64,000 nt of DNA from Acidobacteriota bacterium (GCA_021781455.1 JAJXWV010000050.1:22503-86502), one strand, 5' to 3'. Counted from the first letter of the stretch, positions 28,787 to 37,205 are shown. Translations and numbers: made by a program. Notes: generated from the sequence alone by a model not told the origin.

Positions 28787-30069
28787 GAATCTCTCTGTCG
28801 AGCCTGCGGAGGTTCCTGCGCTCTCCGCGGCTGATCGTCGCGGAGATCGCCGGGATCACTCTCGGCGGGCTCGTGATGGCGATCATGCCGCAGGAGGGTG
28901 GCGTGCGGGCCGGATTCTCCGGCGGCCTGGTCTCGGCGCTCGCGCTCGACCGCGTCGCCCGCTCTCCGTGGTTCGTTGGTTTCGTGCTTTTCTCGATCGC
29001 CTCCCTGTGCGTGGTCCTCATCGACCAGACGAAGCGCGCCTGGCTCCTGTCGAGGCGCCGTCCGGTTCCGGCGGCCGCCGCAGCGGCACCGTACCGCCGC
29101 GAAGCGATTCTCCACGCCGCCGCCCCTGATGTGCCGGGCTCGGAATACCGCGTCCGCGGGTCTCTCGGCCATTGGGGCTCGCCGTTGTTTCACGCCGGCG
29201 TTCTCGTGGTGATCGTCGCCGGCCTTCTTCGGCTGCTCTTCGGCGCGGACGCCGCCGTCGACCTCATCGTCGGCGAGACTCTCGACTCGCGGAGCGGCTA
29301 CGACCTCCAGCGTCCCGGGCTCCTCGGGAGCCCGTTCGCGTTCCCGCAGGATTTTCGTCTCGATGACCTCCGCGTTGAGCGCTATCCGTCGGGAGAGATG
29401 AAGTCGGTGGAAGGCGTGGTTTCGGTCGGCGAAGGATCGCGCGCCGCCCGGCGTGTGATCGCGATCAACAGTCCCACGCGCGTCGGCGTCCACACGCTCT
29501 ACATCACGTCGCTCGGCGGGTCCGCCGTTCTTCTGGAGATTACCGGCGCCAGCGCAACCGAGCGCCGCGCGATTCTTCTGCGCGAAGCAGCCGGCGGCAG
29601 CGAAGGCAGCATCTGGCTCGCCGACCGTACGCAACTGCGCGTGAGCTCCGACGCTGGCGGGCTCGGTCGCGTTCCCGCCCGCGTCGAAGTCCGCGCTGCG
29701 CGCGACGGAGCGCTCTTCGCCATCGCCCAGCTCGCACCGGGCGAGTCGATGACGCTTCGGGGCGGCCGCCGGATCTCCGTCGCCGGAGTCGTCCCCTGGG
29801 TGCAAATCTCGGGTCAGAGAGACCTCTCGACGCCGGTCGTCTACTTCGGATTTCTCATGGCCTGCCTTGGCGGCCTCCTCATGGTGGCGGTGATCCCGGT
29901 CGAGACCGTGGTCACTCGCGAGAAAGTCACCGCAGGAATCCGGCTCACCGTCGTCATGCGGCCGCGGAAATTCGTGCCGCTGTTCGCCCCAGCGTTCGAG
30001 GATCTTTGGCGCCGCAGCTGCGCGGGACTCGATCCCGTGGAGCTGGAGTACCGCGATGAATGCGCTTAG
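28783..30069 (+). CDS. resB: Cytochrome c biogenesis protein ResB
   Basis: A 428-residue membrane protein of system II cytochrome c maturation. Transmembrane segments are visible near 18-35, 63-80 and 120-140, then a large periplasmic domain (about 150-345, DLIVGETLDSRSGYDLQ, VGVHTLYITSLGG, DRTQLRVSSD) and a last membrane segment (VVYFGFLMACLGGLLMVAVIP). ResB works with CcsA to bring haem across the membrane and attach it to apocytochromes. The GTG start overlaps the stop of the giant cytochrome gene, so maturation factors are made together with their substrates. Sequence is somewhat divergent from Bacillus ResB but the topology fits. Confidence 0.85.
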   Translation: MRISLSSLRRFLRSPRLIVAEIAGITLGGLVMAIMPQEGGVRAGFSGGLVSALALDRVARSPWFVGFVLFSIASLCVVLIDQTKRAWLLSRRRPVPAAAAAAPYRREAILHAAAPDVPGSEYRVRGSLGHWGSPLFHAGVLVVIVAGLLRLLFGADAAVDLIVGETLDSRSGYDLQRPGLLGSPFAFPQDFRLDDLRVERYPSGEMKSVEGVVSVGEGSRAARRVIAINSPTRVGVHTLYITSLGGSAVLLEITGASATERRAILLREAAGGSEGSIWLADRTQLRVSSDAGGLGRVPARVEVRAARDGALFAIAQLAPGESMTLRGGRRISVAGVVPWVQISGQRDLSTPVVYFGFLMACLGGLLMVAVIPVETVVTREKVTAGIRLTVVMRPRKFVPLFAPAFEDLWRRSCAGLDPVELEYRDECA

Positions 30070-30634
30070 GTTCCTTCGGTCCCGCGCTGCTCTGTTTCTT
30101 GCGTTCGCCCTCGTGCTGGCGGCCACCGCGTGCCGCGATCTCTCCGACGACCGTGCCGAGGCGCTCGTGAAACGCTACGACGAAAAACTCATCGAGGCCT
30201 ACCGCCTCGGAGACGAACGAATCGTCGACGGCCTCGTGGGCGACGAGGAAGGAAAGAAGCTCACCGGACTGATCGGCGTGAAGACGGACATGGGGATCAA
30301 CCTCGATTCAGTCCTGACGCAGTTCCGCGTCACCGGCATCGCCCGTCCGCGGAACGGGAACGTCGAGGTCCTGACCGAAGAGCGCTGGCACTACCGCGAC
30401 CGTCGCATTGGAAGCGGCGAGACGGTCGGACAGGAGTCGGACGACCACTACTTCATGCGCTACACCCTCACGCGCAAGAACGATTCGTGGGCGGTGGCGC
30501 GCGTGGCGTTTGAACAGCCGCCAACGATTGGGCGAACGACGGCACTCGTCCAGGCGTCTCCAAAGGTTTTTCACGGGTCGCTGGCGCCTCCGCGCGAGCC
30601 GGCGCCGGCGCCCGGCAAAAGGAAGACACCATGA
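30056..30634 (+). CDS. Small lipoprotein between resB and ccsA
   Basis: A 192-residue protein with a signal peptide and lipobox (FALVLAATAC, Cys at about 24). The mature region is charged and soluble (LVKRYDEKLIEAYRLGDERI, LTEERWHYRDRRIGSGE, HYFMRYTLTRKNDSWAVARV), resembling small NTF2-like or pilus-assembly-associated folds, and ends in a Pro-rich tail. It overlaps resB by 14 bases and ccsA by four, so it is tightly tied to cytochrome maturation. It contains no CXXC thioredoxin motif. Function unknown; possibly a periplasmic helper of the ResB-CcsA complex. Confidence 0.7.
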   Translation: MNALRFLRSRAALFLAFALVLAATACRDLSDDRAEALVKRYDEKLIEAYRLGDERIVDGLVGDEEGKKLTGLIGVKTDMGINLDSVLTQFRVTGIARPRNGNVEVLTEERWHYRDRRIGSGETVGQESDDHYFMRYTLTRKNDSWAVARVAFEQPPTIGRTTALVQASPKVFHGSLAPPREPAPAPGKRKTP

Positions 30635-31458
30635 CTGAATTCGGCACCGAGGTCGTGCTGCACTGGACGGCCGTCGGCATCTACATCGCCGCGGCGGTTC
30701 TCTTCGGGAACGCGGTGATCTTTGATCATCCGCATCGCACCCGCTTGGCCATCGTGCTCACTGCGGCGGGCCTTCTGCCTCACGGTGCGGCGATCATCCT
30801 TCGATGGCTGGAAGTCGGCCATGGCCCGTACATGCTCAAGTACGAGGTCCTCTCTTCGAACACCTGGATCGCCATCGCCATGCTGGTGATCTTTCTGCTG
30901 CGGCGGCCGGACTGGAGTGTGCTCGCGCTGGTGGTGGTGCCGGTCTCGATCCTCATGATTGCGATGGGGCTGTTCTCCAATCCGCAGATGCGCGAGCTGC
31001 CGCCGGCGCTTCGGTCGATGTGGCTCGTCTTCCACATCTCGTTCGCGAAGGTGTCGGGTGCGGCGTTTCTGCTGTCCGTGGCCAGCGGAGTGGTCCTCCT
31101 TCTCAAAGAGCGGCCGCGCCACTGGCCGTGGCTCGACAGGATTCCGGACGAGGCCGCGCTCGATGCTTACATCGTTCGATTCGTCGGGTTCGGATTTCTG
31201 TTCTGGACCATCACCGTGGCGGCAGGTGCCATCTGGGCGAACGAATCGTGGGGACGTTACTGGGGATGGGATGTCATCGAGACCTGGTCGTTGATCACCT
31301 GGCTCGTGTACGGGACGTTCCTGCACGTGCGGCTGTTCTTCAAGCTGAAGCCGAAGGCGACCGCGTGGTGGGCGATCGGCTGCATGGCCGTCTTCGTGCT
31401 GACGATCCTCATCCTTCCCTTTCTCATGCCCTCGCTCCACTCGACCTATTTTCAGTGA
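30631..31458 (+). CDS. ccsA: Cytochrome c biogenesis protein CcsA (ResC)
   Basis: A 275-residue polytopic membrane protein with about eight transmembrane helices. The Trp-rich haem-handling signature is present (IWANESWGRYWGWDVIE then TWSLITWLVY), as are conserved histidines in membrane loops (LLPHGAAIILRW, MWLVFHISFAKVSG, FLHVRLFFKL). CcsA presents haem at the outer face of the membrane for ligation to CXXCH cysteines, together with ResB. The ATG overlaps the lipoprotein stop. A dedicated pair in this cluster fits its very high haem demand and the CX3CH sites. Confidence 0.92.
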   Translation: MTEFGTEVVLHWTAVGIYIAAAVLFGNAVIFDHPHRTRLAIVLTAAGLLPHGAAIILRWLEVGHGPYMLKYEVLSSNTWIAIAMLVIFLLRRPDWSVLALVVVPVSILMIAMGLFSNPQMRELPPALRSMWLVFHISFAKVSGAAFLLSVASGVVLLLKERPRHWPWLDRIPDEAALDAYIVRFVGFGFLFWTITVAAGAIWANESWGRYWGWDVIETWSLITWLVYGTFLHVRLFFKLKPKATAWWAIGCMAVFVLTILILPFLMPSLHSTYFQ

Positions 31459-31530
31459 AGCATTGCTTGTTCCGAGAGCCCGACATGGAAAACCGCCAAA
31501 GTGAGATGTGGCTGTCTGCAGGAGTAACCG

Positions 31531-32964
31531 GTGAGTAAGCGCGTCCTTCTCGTGACGCCGCCTTACCACTCAGGCGTCGTCGAGTCGGCGGGCACGTGGC
31601 TGCCGCTCGGGCTCCTTTACGTCGGCGGCGCGCTGCGCCGCGCCGGATACGGCGTCGAGCTGTACGACGCCATGACGAAGTTTCACAACCTCGAACAGAT
31701 CCGCGAGACGCTGCGCGACAGGCGGCCTGACGCGGTCTTCGTCAGCTGCATCACCGCCACCGTGCTCGACGGAATCGAGGTATGCCGCGTGGCCAAAGAG
31801 GAAAACCCGGCCGTTCTGACGGTGCTGGGCAACACGCACCCGTCGTTCATGTGGGAAGAGATTCTCACAGGCAGCGCCTGCGTCGACGCCATCGTCCGCT
31901 TCGAGGGAGAAGAGACGGCCGTGGAGCTTCTGGCGGCATGGCCGAAGCACGAACAGTTGCGGAAGGTGCGCGGCATCGCCTTCCGCCGCGACGGGAAGCC
32001 GTATGCGACGCCGCTGCGTGTGTTCGCACGTGATCTGGATGGGTTCGAGCCGGCATGGGATCTCGTGCCGTGGAGCGAGTATTCGTACCGGGCGCAGCCG
32101 GGCTCGACCCTCGCCGTAGTCTCGTCCTCGCGCGGCTGCCGGCAGCACTGCTCGTTCTGCTCGCAGCGGCTCTTCTGGAGCGAGAGCTGGCGCGCCGTAT
32201 CGCCCGAGTGCTTCGTACGGCAGCTCGAGGGCCTGCGCGACCGCTTTGGTGTCGACGTAGTCATGCTCGCCGACGAGATTCCCTCGCTCGATCGCGCCCG
32301 GTGGGAGCGGATCCTCGACCTGCTCACCACCCGCAGCGTCGGCGTGAACATCCTGCTTGAGACCCGAGTCGACGATATTCTCCGGGACGAGGACATCCTG
32401 CCCCGCTACCGTCAGGCCGGCATCGAGCACATTTACGTCGGTGTCGAGTCGGTCAACCAGGCCACGCTCGATCTGTTCAAGAAGGACCTGAAGATCGAGC
32501 AGTCAAAGCGTGCCATTGAGCTGATCAACAGCCACGACATCATCTCCGAGACGTCATTCGTCATGGGCATGCCGGACGAGACGCCCGAAGAGATGGAGCG
32601 CACGATCGAGCTATCCAAGTACTACGACCCCGACATGGCGTTTTTCCTCGCGATTACGCCGTGGCCCTACGCCGACCTCTATCCGAACGTCAAGGATCAC
32701 ATCGTTACCTACGACTACCGCAACTACAACCTCGTCGAGCCAGTCATCAAGCCGCGGGCGATGACCATCGATGAGGTCCGGGCCATGCTCTTCCGCGGGT
32801 TCAAGGATTTTTACACGCACAAGATGCAGCAGATGCGAACCATGCCCCCCTGGAAACGTGAGTTCATGAAACGGCTGATGCATCTGCTGCTTGAGCACTC
32901 CTATCTACGCGACCAGATGAAGGAGATCGGTCACCCTGCGATATCCGATCAAATCGTCGCGTAA
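31531..32964 (+). CDS. B12-binding-domain radical SAM protein
   Basis: A 477-residue enzyme. Residues 1-150 form a cobalamin-binding-type Rossmann domain (VLLVTPPYHSGVVESAG, PLGLLYVGGALRRAGYGV, NTHPSFMWEEIL). The radical SAM [4Fe-4S] motif is CRQHCSFC with Cys203, Cys207 and Cys210. Radical SAM beta strands follow (EHIYVGVESVNQATLDLFKK, FVMGMPDETPEEMERTIELS). The family (BchE/hopanoid/P-methylase type) performs methylations or rearrangements under anoxic conditions; the substrate cannot be told. GTG start with GGAG eight bases upstream. It lies 72 bases after ccsA, on the same strand, and could be the last gene of that transcript. Confidence 0.85.
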   Translation: MSKRVLLVTPPYHSGVVESAGTWLPLGLLYVGGALRRAGYGVELYDAMTKFHNLEQIRETLRDRRPDAVFVSCITATVLDGIEVCRVAKEENPAVLTVLGNTHPSFMWEEILTGSACVDAIVRFEGEETAVELLAAWPKHEQLRKVRGIAFRRDGKPYATPLRVFARDLDGFEPAWDLVPWSEYSYRAQPGSTLAVVSSSRGCRQHCSFCSQRLFWSESWRAVSPECFVRQLEGLRDRFGVDVVMLADEIPSLDRARWERILDLLTTRSVGVNILLETRVDDILRDEDILPRYRQAGIEHIYVGVESVNQATLDLFKKDLKIEQSKRAIELINSHDIISETSFVMGMPDETPEEMERTIELSKYYDPDMAFFLAITPWPYADLYPNVKDHIVTYDYRNYNLVEPVIKPRAMTIDEVRAMLFRGFKDFYTHKMQQMRTMPPWKREFMKRLMHLLLEHSYLRDQMKEIGHPAISDQIVA

Positions 32965-33311
32965 GCCCGATGGACAGCGAGAATGCGCCGGAGAAGCTGC
33001 TCCCCGCTTCGCTGCAACATTCACGGAAGCGGATTGCCGGGGATGCGGGCGGCGGAACTGGCGGATGGAACCGTCGAGGCGAAGTTTCGCTCCTGCTGCC
33101 CGCTCTTCAGGCATGAGGTGAAGGAACTGGCACGGTTGCTCGGCCTAACCGCGTGGTGCAGGATCCAATCCCGACTTGGCGACGAGATCGGTCCTCATGA
33201 CCTTGCATCAAGAGCGCGCGCAAGCGGCGAAATCCCGGTGACGTCCCCGGCTTCATTTTCGATGAGCTCGAAAATGGACGAGCGCTCATCTTCGCCGCGG
33301 CTGCGGGTTGA
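32965..33311. other. Intergenic region, no gene seen
   Basis: About 350 bases without a frame of protein character. Just before 33312 the OsmC frame continues backwards through a stop codon into a short peptide-like piece (DELENGRALIF), so part may be the eroded N-terminus of that gene. Confidence 0.35.
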
Positions 33312-33562
33312 CTGACCGGAACTTTTGCCGGCGCGCTGGCAGCGCGCAAGATCAACGTCGAGAAGCCCACGTCTGACGCCGTCGGAGAGATCGAGCTCGA
33401 AAACAATGTGCTCGTCATCAGACGCATCCACGTTGCGTACACGGTCTCCGCGCCCGGCGCTTCCCAGGATGTCGTCGAACGCGTTCACGGGATGGTTGCC
33501 CGGTTTATCGATCGATCCATCGAGCGATCGAGATCACGACCGAGTGGCGACGGTCCGACTGA
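33312..33562 (+). pseudogene. OsmC-family peroxiredoxin fossil (frameshifted)
   Basis: The frame from 33312 encodes TGTFAGALAARKINVEKP, then RIHVAYTVSAPGASQDVVER, matching the middle of OsmC proteins. Near 33490 the frame shifts; in another frame the sequence continues CPVYRSIHRAIEITTEWRRS and stops at 33562, which is the usual OsmC C-terminus with its second catalytic Cys. The first catalytic Cys region and the N-terminal third are missing or corrupted. OsmC enzymes reduce organic hydroperoxides. This is a remnant, unless a sequencing error produced the shift. Confidence 0.6.
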
Positions 33563-33637
33563 AATCCCGAAGACGCAATCGGCGCTCGCTCGTTGTACTG
33601 GTGATCCCCCTGGGGGGGATCTACTGGGAGGGCGACG

Positions 33638-34015
33638 ATGGATCTCGATGACCGACGAAAAGATCGCCTGGCGACGGCCGGGCTTGGGGCGGGACTGGCG
33701 TCCGCGCTGGCCGCGTCGATCTGCTGTATCGGACCGATTGCGGCTGCCATGTTCGGGCTTACGAGCCTCGGCGCGCTGGTTCGCTTCGAGTCGCTTCGTC
33801 CGTGGTTCGCGGCTTCGACGGGCTTCTTCTTGGCGGTCGCGTTTTTTCTCTCCTACCGCCGCCGCCCGAGCGCTGACTGTGTTCCTGGCTCGGTTTGCGA
33901 CATCCATGGAGAGGAGCGCGTTCGCCAAGTGAACCGGATCGTGCTGTGGGTCTTCGCGATCGTAATCATCATCGTTCTGTCATTTCCAACGTGGTCCAAC
34001 TGGGTTCTGGGATGA
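33638..34015 (+). CDS. merT: MerT-like mercuric/metal ion transporter
   Basis: A 125-residue membrane protein with three hydrophobic segments. The first carries the vicinal cysteine pair of MerT (SICCIGPIAAAMFGLTSLGA). The second is SLRPWFAASTGFFLAVAFFLSY, and the cytoplasmic loop after it has another Cys pair (DCVPGSVC). MerT passes Hg(II) or related thiophilic metal ions from periplasm to cytoplasm. A GGGAGGG site precedes the ATG. It heads a four-gene set with merP, a metallochaperone-like gene and csoR; no mercuric reductase is present in the window. Confidence 0.85.
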   Translation: MDLDDRRKDRLATAGLGAGLASALAASICCIGPIAAAMFGLTSLGALVRFESLRPWFAASTGFFLAVAFFLSYRRRPSADCVPGSVCDIHGEERVRQVNRIVLWVFAIVIIIVLSFPTWSNWVLG

Positions 34016-34025
34016 GCAGGCTGTC

Positions 34026-34322
34026 ATGCGAATCACAACCGCGCTGATTGTTCTCGCGCTGTTGATCGCCGCGACTCTGAGCGGTGGCACGACGTCCACC
34101 GCCGTGCTCCATGTGGAGGGCATGACCTGCGGCGCCTGTGCGACGTCGGTAAAGATCGTCCTGAAGAAGATCGACGGTGTGACCGACGCCACGGTGTCGT
34201 ACGCGACCAAACGGGCCGTCGTTCAGTACGATCCGGCGCGCGTAACCGCGGCCAGGCTGGCGGCGGTGATCGAAGCGAAGCTGCCTTACAAGGCGCGGGT
34301 CGTCGAAGGTGAGGGACGATGA
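34026..34322 (+). CDS. merP: MerP-like periplasmic metal-binding protein
   Basis: A 98-residue protein with a signal peptide (MRITTALIVLALLIAATLSG) and one heavy-metal-associated domain: VEGMTCGACATSVKIVLKK, with the metal-binding GMTCGAC site, then VTDATVSYATKRAVVQYDP. It would capture the metal ion in the periplasm and deliver it to MerT. It begins 10 bases after merT and its stop overlaps the next gene by four bases, so the three genes are co-translated. Confidence 0.88.
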   Translation: MRITTALIVLALLIAATLSGGTTSTAVLHVEGMTCGACATSVKIVLKKIDGVTDATVSYATKRAVVQYDPARVTAARLAAVIEAKLPYKARVVEGEGR

Positions 34323-34797
34323 GCGCCTGCTGCGCGAACGAGACCCAGCCGACCGTCGCCTCGTCCGACACTTGCCCGCTCTGCGGAAGCCGGGGCGTGC
34401 GCGTTGAACCGGTCACGCTCAAAGCGCTGCTTGTTTCGGATGCGCTTCGCCGCGGGATTCCGCCAGCACCACCTCGTTTCTGTGCGACGCCGGAGTGCTC
34501 GGTCGTCTACTTCGACTCCGCCGTGGGTGCGACTTTCACCGAAGCCGACGTCTCAGTGCCGGTTTACTCCAAGCAGAAGAGCGCTCCGGACGTACCGGTC
34601 TGTTATTGCTTTGAGATCACTCGGCGGATGGTCCGCGCCGAAGCGGAACGTGGGGGGGGGCGGAACCCGCGTCGCGCGGAATCAATCGCGAAGTGAAGGC
34701 AGGCCACTGCGCCTGTGAGGTGCGCAATCCGAAAGGCTCCTGCTGCCTCGGGGACGTCGTCTCCGAAGAGAAGAGAGCGATGGGAGAGGAAGCATGA
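34319..34797 (+). pseudogene. CopZ-type [2Fe-2S] metallochaperone-like gene with G-run frameshift
   Basis: The first frame encodes a zinc-ribbon-like N-terminus (CCANETQ, CPLCGSRGVRVEPVT), then FCATPECSVVYFDSAVGATF and VPVCYCFEITRRMVRAEAER. A run of nine G at 34652-34660 follows, after which the sensible sequence is in another frame: INREVKAGHCACEVRNPKGS then CCLGDVV, ending at the TGA at 34795-34797. Together they make the normal cysteine-rich chaperone of about 158 residues. Unshifted, the protein ends at 34696 and loses the cluster cysteines. This may be a true mutation, a phase-variable tract or a base-calling error. The restored stop overlaps csoR by four bases, as expected for an intact operon. 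Confidence 0.7.
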
Positions 34798-35099
34798 CTC
34801 GCAGGAAGGCGAAGCAGAGCAGCGAGTACCTGACGCCGGAAGCACAGAAGTCGCTGGCCGATCGTCTCGCGCGAGCGGAAGGGCATCTGCGCAGTGTCCG
34901 GCAGATGGTCGTCGATCATCGCTGTGCCGATGAGATCCTCATCCAGATCGCCGCCGTGAAAGCAGCACTGAATCAAACCGCCGCCGCACTGATCGACAGC
35001 GAGATGCGATCGTGCGTCGACACCTGCATGGGTGGATCGACCCAGGAGCGGCTCGATCGCGTGGCCAAGGCGTTGTCGGCAGTGCTGCGATCTTCGTGA
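34794..35099 (+). CDS. CsoR/RcnR/FrmR-family metal-sensing repressor
   Basis: A 101-residue all-helical repressor: LADRLARAEGHLRSVRQMV (helix 1 with the conserved RAEGH), DHRCADEILIQIAAVKAAL (first ligand Cys) and LIDSEMRSCVDTC (second ligand Cys). In CsoR the copper site is Cys-His-Cys; here the position of that His, four residues before the second Cys, appears to be Glu, so the metal specificity may differ. It presumably represses the merT-merP operon in which it is the last gene. ATG overlaps the metallochaperone stop. Confidence 0.85.
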   Translation: MTRRKAKQSSEYLTPEAQKSLADRLARAEGHLRSVRQMVVDHRCADEILIQIAAVKAALNQTAAALIDSEMRSCVDTCMGGSTQERLDRVAKALSAVLRSS

Positions 35100-35311
35100 A
35101 GCCGCCTTTACCGCCGTGCGAGCTTTCATCGCGAGCTGTCGATCCCAGCGGGTTATCGACTCCACATTCCGTAAACTCGGCGAAGTGCCGATCAACCCCC
35201 GCGCGATACAACCACTTCGTTTCTGGATAGGCCACGCAAAGGCGTGCAAATTCGATCCAGAGCGATCAGACCTTAAGAAAACCTAGGGATTTGCACAAAT
35301 TCTTGTGCATC

Positions 35312-35334
35312 AAAAAAGCCCGCTTGCGCGGGCT
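35312..35334 (-). terminator. Rho-independent terminator of tRNA-fMet
   Basis: Stem AGCCCGC / GCGGGCT with a short loop, followed on the minus strand by six T. It lies 28 bases past the CCA end of the tRNA. Confidence 0.85.
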
Positions 35335-35360
35335 AATTCGTTGTTGCTCTTGAGTTTAGG

Positions 35361-35439
<79 letters not shown>

Positions 35440-35552
35440 ACATTCGGTGGGACCGCGCGTCGCTCCCGGTTTCTGCGACGGGGGCGCGATTATCCCGGCC
35501 CCGCGGTTCAACGTCAAGGACCCGTGACAACGGCGCGTGGGCGGCGGCTATT

Positions 35553-35663
35553 CCGAGTCCTGAGTCCTGGTAAGTCCTGAGTCCTGAGTCCTGAGTCCTG
35601 AAAAGCATCGGGCATTCGTTATTGATGGTGCAACTCAGGACTCAGCACTCAGCACTCAGGACT
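35553..35663. repeat. Inverted GAGTNCT heptamer arrays
   Basis: Left arm 35555-35600 is a tandem of GAGTCCT units; right arm 35632-35662 is the same family inverted (AGGACTC/AGCACTC). About 30 bases lie between, so the two arms could fold into a hairpin. Same family as arrays at 37038, 40084 and 63663. This one lies upstream of the tRNA and of the propeller gene. Confidence 0.85.
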
Positions 35664-35740
35664 GGTCTCGCTGGCACGAATCGTTCTTCGCGATGTGATC
35701 GAATATGCGACGGATCACCGGCGGCGACGAGGACGAAGGC

Positions 35741-35767
35741 TGCGGACGCGCTGCTGCGCGTCCCTAC
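35741..35767 (+). repeat. REP-like palindromic element
   Basis: Contains GCGGACGCGCTGCTGCGCGT followed by CCCTAC, an interrupted palindrome. The same element, including an upstream AAGGCTGCGG-like flank, is found twice in inverted order at 55318-55396. Confidence 0.8.
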
Positions 35768-35815
35768 ATTGGGCGTCACTTCATTGCGCGTCCCTGCAGG
35801 CGAAAGGCGAGTGCA

Positions 35816-37033
35816 TTGCGTTTGAGAAATCGGATCTCCGTCGTCTGCATCGGCATTGCGTTCGCCGCGATCCGCGCCGGCGCGGCCACCCTTCCCGGCT
35901 TCAGCGTGCAGCAGGTGGCCGTCACCAGCGGTTTCTGCAGCGCGCTCGCTCTCGACTCGCACGGTATCCTCTATTACACGACCACCAGCGGCGACCTTTT
36001 TCGCGTCGACAGTCTCGGCGCCAGCACGAAGGTCGCCCACGTCGCCACGGAGTTCGTCGGCAACTCGGGGCTCCTCGGCATGGCCCTCGCCGACGATGCC
36101 ACCGCGGTCGTCCACTACACGACTCCCGGACCGACCGCGGAGGTGATCTCGAAAATCGACCTCGCCAGCGGGAAGGAGCGTGTCCTGGCGCGGATCTGGG
36201 ACGATGCCGAGATGGCGGGACGCGCCGTGCCGAGCGAGCACCACGGCGGCACGCCGGCGGTCGGCGACAACGGATCGGTCTGGGTCGGCATCGGCGACTT
36301 CGGCACGTTTCTCATCGCTTCCCAGCCGCAGTGGGTCGCCGGAAAGATCCTCCGCATCGACCCGAACGGCGATGTCACGCAGATTGCGAGCGGGTTTCGG
36401 AATCCGTTCGGAATCGCCTGGGACCCGGCCGGCGGACGGCTGATCGTGGCCGACAACGGCGACGTCGCCGACGACGAGATCAACGTCGTCACGGCGGCGG
36501 GCGGATTCTACGGCTGGCCTTTCACCATGGGAACGGAGACCCCCTATCCGGGAGCGATTCCGCCGATTTACGTGTTCCCAAAAGTCGTCGCTCCCACCGG
36601 CATGACGCGCCTGAGCGGGCAGAATCCGATTTTGCGCAGCGGCTACCTGTTAGGCGGATTCGTCTCTAAGGCGCTCCACTACATCCCCGACATCGACGCG
36701 CGTCCGCTGCCCGATCCGATCGCGCTGGTCAGCAGGGAGACCGGGCCCATCATCGACGTCGCCGAAGGCCCGGGCGGTGCGATCTTCTTCGCCACGGGGT
36801 CCGCGATCTACCGGCTGAATGTTCCGGCCCGCGGCGATTGCAACGGAGACGGCCTGGTGAACGTCGCAGACCTGGCGGCACTCGACGCCGAGATCGCCCG
36901 CGGCGAGCACTCCGTCTTCACCTCGACCGCCAGCTGGGGATGCGACGTCAATGGAGACGGCGTCATCTCCGCGGCCGATCGCGACGCGCTGCTGGCCATG
37001 CTTCATCTGCGGACGCGGGCGGTACGAAAGTGA
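35816..37033 (+). CDS. Secreted sorbosone-dehydrogenase-like propeller with dockerin repeats
   Basis: About 405 residues. After a signal region (ISVVCIGIAFAAIRAGAA) comes a six-bladed propeller of the PQQ glucose/sorbosone dehydrogenase type: LGMALADDATAVVHYTT, EHHGGTPAVGDNGSVWVGIG, ILRIDPNGDVTQIASGFRNP, PFGIAWDPAGGRLIVADNGD and AAGGFYGWPF. The C-terminus has two calcium-binding dockerin-type repeats (GDCNGDGLVNVADLAALD and GCDVNGDGVISAADRDALL). It may be an exported sugar or alcohol oxidoreductase-like protein. Start is uncertain: TTG at 35816 fits the signal peptide; an ATG at 35705 lies before a REP-like element. The stop is followed within five bases by a heptamer array. Confidence 0.75.
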   Translation: MRLRNRISVVCIGIAFAAIRAGAATLPGFSVQQVAVTSGFCSALALDSHGILYYTTTSGDLFRVDSLGASTKVAHVATEFVGNSGLLGMALADDATAVVHYTTPGPTAEVISKIDLASGKERVLARIWDDAEMAGRAVPSEHHGGTPAVGDNGSVWVGIGDFGTFLIASQPQWVAGKILRIDPNGDVTQIASGFRNPFGIAWDPAGGRLIVADNGDVADDEINVVTAAGGFYGWPFTMGTETPYPGAIPPIYVFPKVVAPTGMTRLSGQNPILRSGYLLGGFVSKALHYIPDIDARPLPDPIALVSRETGPIIDVAEGPGGAIFFATGSAIYRLNVPARGDCNGDGLVNVADLAALDAEIARGEHSVFTSTASWGCDVNGDGVISAADRDALLAMLHLRTRAVRK

Positions 37034-37037
37034 ATTG

Positions 37038-37070
37038 CGAGTCCTGATCCTGAGTGCTGAGTCCTGAGTT
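37038..37070 (+). repeat. GAGTNCT heptamer array after a stop codon
   Basis: Four to five imperfect GAGTCCT/GAGTGCT units begin five bases after the TGA of the dockerin propeller gene. TGA recurs in the units. Confidence 0.8.
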
Positions 37071-37140
37071 GAGCCGCACTTCCGCTCTTACTCAGCACCC
37101 ACCCACCCGTGCTACGGCTGCATTCGAGCGCCACCCAACC

Positions 37141-37172
37141 GCCCAGATCCCTCGCTGACGCTCGGGATGACA
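37141..37172 (+). repeat. Dispersed intergenic repeat (CCCAGATCCCTCGCTGACG)
   Basis: GCCCAGATCCCTCGCTGACG continued by CTCGGGATGACA. The same sequence recurs at 63760-63789 (inverted) and 63826-63848 (direct). Confidence 0.8.
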
Positions 37173-37205
37173 GGCTCCTCTGGGCAACACGACCGGCGCG
37201 TTGGG

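Noticed and set aside
28711..30126. A 471-codon minus-strand frame opposite resB
   Set aside because: Antisense of ResB; rich in Arg/Glu/Asp without a recognisable domain, while resB has membrane topology and fits the operon.
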